From NCBI RefSeq assembly GCF_001650915.1, contig NZ_LXYO01000036.1, positions 1 through 64,000 of the forward strand: DNA of 64,000 bases, in the 5' to 3' direction. Origin of the DNA: Marinobacter sp. EhC06 (GTDB taxonomy: Bacteria; Pseudomonadota; Gammaproteobacteria; Pseudomonadales; Oleiphilaceae). Below are positions 61,323 through 64,000 of this stretch, piece by piece. Under the pieces are notes generated by a model. It saw only the letters and a program-made list of their open reading frames with translations, was not told the DNA's origin and searched no databases. Numbering within the stretch: position 1 is the first letter of the stretch; each line of letters starts with the position of its first letter. Both the position numbers and the translations under genes were made by a program.

Positions 61323-62327
61323 ATGGGCAGTGAACACAGGGCGGTGCGGCTTTTGCCCTCTGGTATCGCCTTCACTGTGGCGCCGGGCGCAGATTTGCTT
61401 GGCGCTGCCGCGCAGGCTGGCATTGATGTGCCGGCGGCCTGTCGTAATGGGGTATGTGAAATCTGCGAGGCCCAACTGCTGGTCGGCAGCGCGCTGAATA
61501 CCCGAAACCAACAGACTATAGAGGTCGGCGAGCGTTTGATGATGTGCCGAAGCATCCCGCTCACGGACCTGGAACTGGAGATATCCGCCGTTATGGCAGC
61601 TGGAAACAATCAGCCTGGCAAGTTTCAGGCAAAGGTCGTGGACGTAAGTTCCATCAGTCACGATGTCTATCGCGTTGAGCTGCAGCTTCCGCGGCGTCGG
61701 GAACTGTCGTTTCACGCCGGGCAGTACCTGTCGGTTAATCTGCCTGACGCAGACCCCTGTTACTTCTCCATCGCCAGCAGCCCATCGGCCCAGAACATCG
61801 AGCTGCATATCCAGGCGACCCCGGAATGGGTGTCCGCGCAGAAGGTTATTGATGCCCTGACGTCTGGTGGCGAAGTAACCGTGGAGCTGCCCCATGGCAA
61901 GGCATGCCTGGCATCCGCACCAACGAAACCCTTGTTGCTGGTGGCCGCTGGCACCGGTTTTGCCCAGATGAAAAGCCTCGTGGATTACCTCCGGGAAACG
62001 TCCTACGACCAGCCGGTGAAACTGTATTGGGGAGTGCGTCGGCATGAAGACATGTACCTTCGCGCCCTGGCACAGCAGTGGCAGGACGAGTGGCCGCGTT
62101 TCACGTTCCTGCCGGTGGTGGGGGATGATGAGGATAATGACTGGGCCGGCCATCACGACCAGCTGGTTCGCGCGGTGCTCGCTTCCGGAATGGACTGGAA
62201 CAACGTGGAAGTCCATGCCAGCGGTTCGCCCACCATGGTGTACACCCTGATGGATGCCCTGGTAGATGCGGGCTTGCCTGAAGAGGCGTTCTTCTCTGAC
62301 GTGCTGGAGTACGCACCAAGGACCTGA
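61323..62327 (+). CDS. 2Fe-2S ferredoxin/FAD-NAD(P)H reductase
   Basis: 334 residues from ATG 61323, the start closest to the ubiD stop. An N-terminal plant-type ferredoxin domain (about 1-90) has Cys-x4-Cys-x2-Cys and a fourth Cys near residue 75. FAD-binding (about 100-195) and NAD-binding (about 205-325) reductase domains follow (Gly-Gln-Tyr-Leu-Ser; Ala-Gly-Thr-Gly). Similar genes follow ubiD in Pseudomonas and are often named CDP-6-deoxy-glucoseen reductase-like. The electron acceptor is unknown. Confidence 0.85.
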   Translation: MGSEHRAVRLLPSGIAFTVAPGADLLGAAAQAGIDVPAACRNGVCEICEAQLLVGSALNTRNQQTIEVGERLMMCRSIPLTDLELEISAVMAAGNNQPGKFQAKVVDVSSISHDVYRVELQLPRRRELSFHAGQYLSVNLPDADPCYFSIASSPSAQNIELHIQATPEWVSAQKVIDALTSGGEVTVELPHGKACLASAPTKPLLLVAAGTGFAQMKSLVDYLRETSYDQPVKLYWGVRRHEDMYLRALAQQWQDEWPRFTFLPVVGDDEDNDWAGHHDQLVRAVLASGMDWNNVEVHASGSPTMVYTLMDALVDAGLPEEAFFSDVLEYAPRT

Positions 62328-62328
62328 A

Positions 62329-63570
62329 TCAGGCCCTTGGCATTGGCAGTTCCGGCAGCCCGTTATCCTTGGCCAGTCCCTGCATAAGCAGTTTCACGCT
62401 GGCTTCTTCCTCGCCCATGTGGGCATTCAGGCGACTCAGCTCCGCCAGTGCCTCCCGGCTGCGCTTCAGCCGGAGGCTGGTTTCGAAATATTCCCGGGCC
62501 TTGCCCCAGAGTTCGTTGCGCAGGCTCAGCCGCCCGAGGGCCAGCAAGAGCTCGGGGTTATTCGGCCGGTCCTTCAGCCATTGTTCGGCCAGTAACAGCT
62601 GCTCATCCGGTTTCTGACCCTTCACCCGCCCGTAGAGGTTGATCAGCTCATCGCTCCAGTGGTTGCGCAGCACCTTGCGTAACAGGGTTTCGGTCTGGAC
62701 CTCGTCGCCAAGGCTGGCAAGCAGGCGGGCGTAATCCCGGATGGTGTATTCGTCGCGGCGCAGAAAGCCGGGGAGTTCGTCCCAGAGCCTGGTCAGCGGT
62801 TCCAGCGATGCGTCAGGATCCTGTTTCTGCTGGCGCCGGCAATCCTCCGCGGCACGCTCCAGCAGATTGTGCCAGACCTGACGTTCAAGATCATTGAGTT
62901 CGTCTTCCGAAAGCACGCTGCGTTTGCGAAGTTCCGGCAATAATCTGGACAGTTCGCGCCAGTCTTCCAGGCGCAGGTAGGTGTTTTTCAGCAGCTTCAG
63001 TACAAAGGGATGATGGGGCGACTGCTTGCGCAGGCGAATCAGGGTCGCCAGGGCCTGCTCCAGCCGGTTGCCCGCCAGTTGCAGTTGGGCCTGGGTGATA
63101 CCCACTGCCATGTCGGAGCCCGGGGTGCTGTCGAAGGCCTTGCGCAGCAGTTCATCCACCGCCTCGTGATCGCCTGATTCGAACGATGCCTGGGCTGCCG
63201 CCAGGTAATTGATCAGGGGTGTGTCGGCATGGCTGGCGGAGGATGTCAGCAGTTTCCGGGCTCTGGGCCAGTTGCCCTCGGCCAGCGCCAGAAGACCCTG
63301 AGTGGTCCGCCGCCGGGCCCGGCGCTCATTGCCCCGGGCAATCCAGCCAGCCACCAGGCCGGTGCTGGTTCTGAGCCTGCGGATAACGTTGATGGTCAGC
63401 ACGGTCAGGACGATCAGGGCAACGATAACGCCCAATCCCACCCAGAAGTTGGTCTCGATCAGGTAATGCCCCAGACTGATCCGGATGTAGCCCAGGTCAT
63501 ATTGCAAACCGAGGGACAGGCCGGTGCCTATCAGCAGCGCCAGCAGAATAATCAGTAACAGGCGAATCAT
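62329..63570 (-). CDS. hemY: HemY, haem-synthesis-associated membrane protein
   Basis: 413 residues with two N-terminal membrane helices (about 2-20 and 40-60, Ile/Leu/Val-rich) and a large cytoplasmic TPR-like helical domain. It follows the HemY_N family (Gly-x-Leu-Ala-Leu-Ala-Glu-Gly-Asn-Trp). The start overlaps the hemX stop. It is encoded with hemX in the hemCDXY operon and probably scaffolds late haem enzymes. It is not the Bacillus protoporphyrinogen oxidase of the same name. Confidence 0.92.
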   Translation of the reverse strand: MIRLLLIILLALLIGTGLSLGLQYDLGYIRISLGHYLIETNFWVGLGVIVALIVLTVLTINVIRRLRTSTGLVAGWIARGNERRARRRTTQGLLALAEGNWPRARKLLTSSASHADTPLINYLAAAQASFESGDHEAVDELLRKAFDSTPGSDMAVGITQAQLQLAGNRLEQALATLIRLRKQSPHHPFVLKLLKNTYLRLEDWRELSRLLPELRKRSVLSEDELNDLERQVWHNLLERAAEDCRRQQKQDPDASLEPLTRLWDELPGFLRRDEYTIRDYARLLASLGDEVQTETLLRKVLRNHWSDELINLYGRVKGQKPDEQLLLAEQWLKDRPNNPELLLALGRLSLRNELWGKAREYFETSLRLKRSREALAELSRLNAHMGEEEASVKLLMQGLAKDNGLPELPMPRA

Positions 63571-64000
63571 GAATCGTCGCCTCCGTTACCGCCACCGGCG
63601 TTACCCTCGCCATTGCCGTTGTTGGCATTAAGGCGCCCTGCCAGACGTTCCTTGAGCAGGTCCAGGGACTGACTGATATCCGGCAGTTCCGGGTCCACGT
63701 TCTTACCAGCCAGCTCAGCCAGGGTGTCGCTCAGGGCGGCGACCCGGGGGTTGCTGGCGTTGTACCAGTCCTCAATGGTGGTCCTGGCTTTGGTCAGCGC
63801 CCGCTCATACAGCGGCTGATTGCCCCGCAGTACTGCCATTTCGGCCTCTTCCAGCATGAGCTGGAGATTGAGTCGGGCATAGGCGCTCTGGTCCGGGGAC
63901 AGCAGGGGCTTTACCGGCTCGTCCATGCGGCGCACAACGACCACCTGCATCAGGGTTGATTTCACCTTGTTCCAGGCCCGTGCAACGGCGCCGGGTTCCC
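63567..64000 (-). CDS. hemX: HemX, C-terminal part (runs off window)
   Basis: Only the C-terminal 144 or so codons are inside the window; the frame stays open to the right edge. It has the HemX C-terminal pattern: Val-Val-Arg-Arg-Met-Asp, Pro-Leu-Leu-Ser-Pro-Asp-Gln, Asn-Leu-Gln-Leu-Met-Leu-Glu-Glu-Ala, then a Gly/Asn-rich tail. The inner-membrane HemX shares an operon with hemY. Confidence 0.88.
   Translation of the reverse strand, partial: EPGAVARAWNKVKSTLMQVVVVRRMDEPVKPLLSPDQSAYARLNLQLMLEEAEMAVLRGNQPLYERALTKARTTIEDWYNASNPRVAALSDTLAELAGKNVDPELPDISQSLDLLKERLAGRLNANNGNGEGNAGGGNGGDDS

Overview
The window looks like the chromosome of a marine gammaproteobacterium close to Marinobacter. This rests on the character of the proteins and on core gene order (ppx, trxA, rho, ubiD, then hemY/hemX, resembling the Pseudomonas arrangement). 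It was judged by eye, without a database search. The left third (1-22 kb) is a horizontally acquired island. The remaining two thirds are conserved housekeeping DNA with compact operons, ordinary start sites and clear terminators.

Island, part A (1-7.4 kb). A 38-residue membrane peptide and an orphan Xre/MbcA/ParS-type antitoxin lie to the left of a translationally coupled three-gene operon (1173-7347). The operon encodes a small protein of unknown function, a 788-residue protein with a degenerate and a complete tyrosine-recombinase-like domain, and a 1091-residue protein with a complete tyrosine-recombinase site and a long C-terminal extension. The arrangement recalls the integration modules of GInt and Gamma-Mobile-Trio islands but could not be assigned to either.

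Island, part B (7.4-22.1 kb). A leftward, coupled module encodes an excisionase-like protein, an integrase, a small protein and an OB/HD-domain protein. Next to it is a rightward defence block: an Xre-type regulator, Mrr, HsdR, HsdS, an AAA+ ATPase with a subtilase (IetAS-like), and HsdM. The ATPase/protease pair sits inside the type I restriction locus. The island ends at an intact tRNA-Arg(CCG) followed by the severed 5' two thirds of a second tRNA-Arg that keeps a good promoter. This is the footprint of integration into a tRNA gene.

Core, 22-34 kb: yaeQ, a CidA/LrgAB-like pair, a dipeptide-type ABC transporter whose binding-protein gene carries an internal amber codon, a HypT-like LysR regulator with an M24 peptidase, Fur-box-associated bfd and bfr, and a phosphomannomutase/phosphoglucomutase.

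Core, 34-50 kb: outer-membrane phospholipase A, a small membrane protein, a cytochrome c5-like protein, a secreted copper-radical oxidase with a small secreted partner, rep, a REC-like/GGDEF/EAL protein, tex, gshA, rmf, a FliL-like orphan, dsbB, algQ/rsd and an FKBP lipoprotein.

Core, 50-64 kb: yheS-type ABC-F, ppx, trxA, a molybdopterin operon moaB-moeA-moaD-moaE, rho, ubiD, a ferredoxin-reductase, hemY and partial hemX. Two intergenic palindromes (34.2 and 59.7 kb) share an unusual architecture, an outer stem enclosing two hairpins with related tips, although their stem sequences differ.
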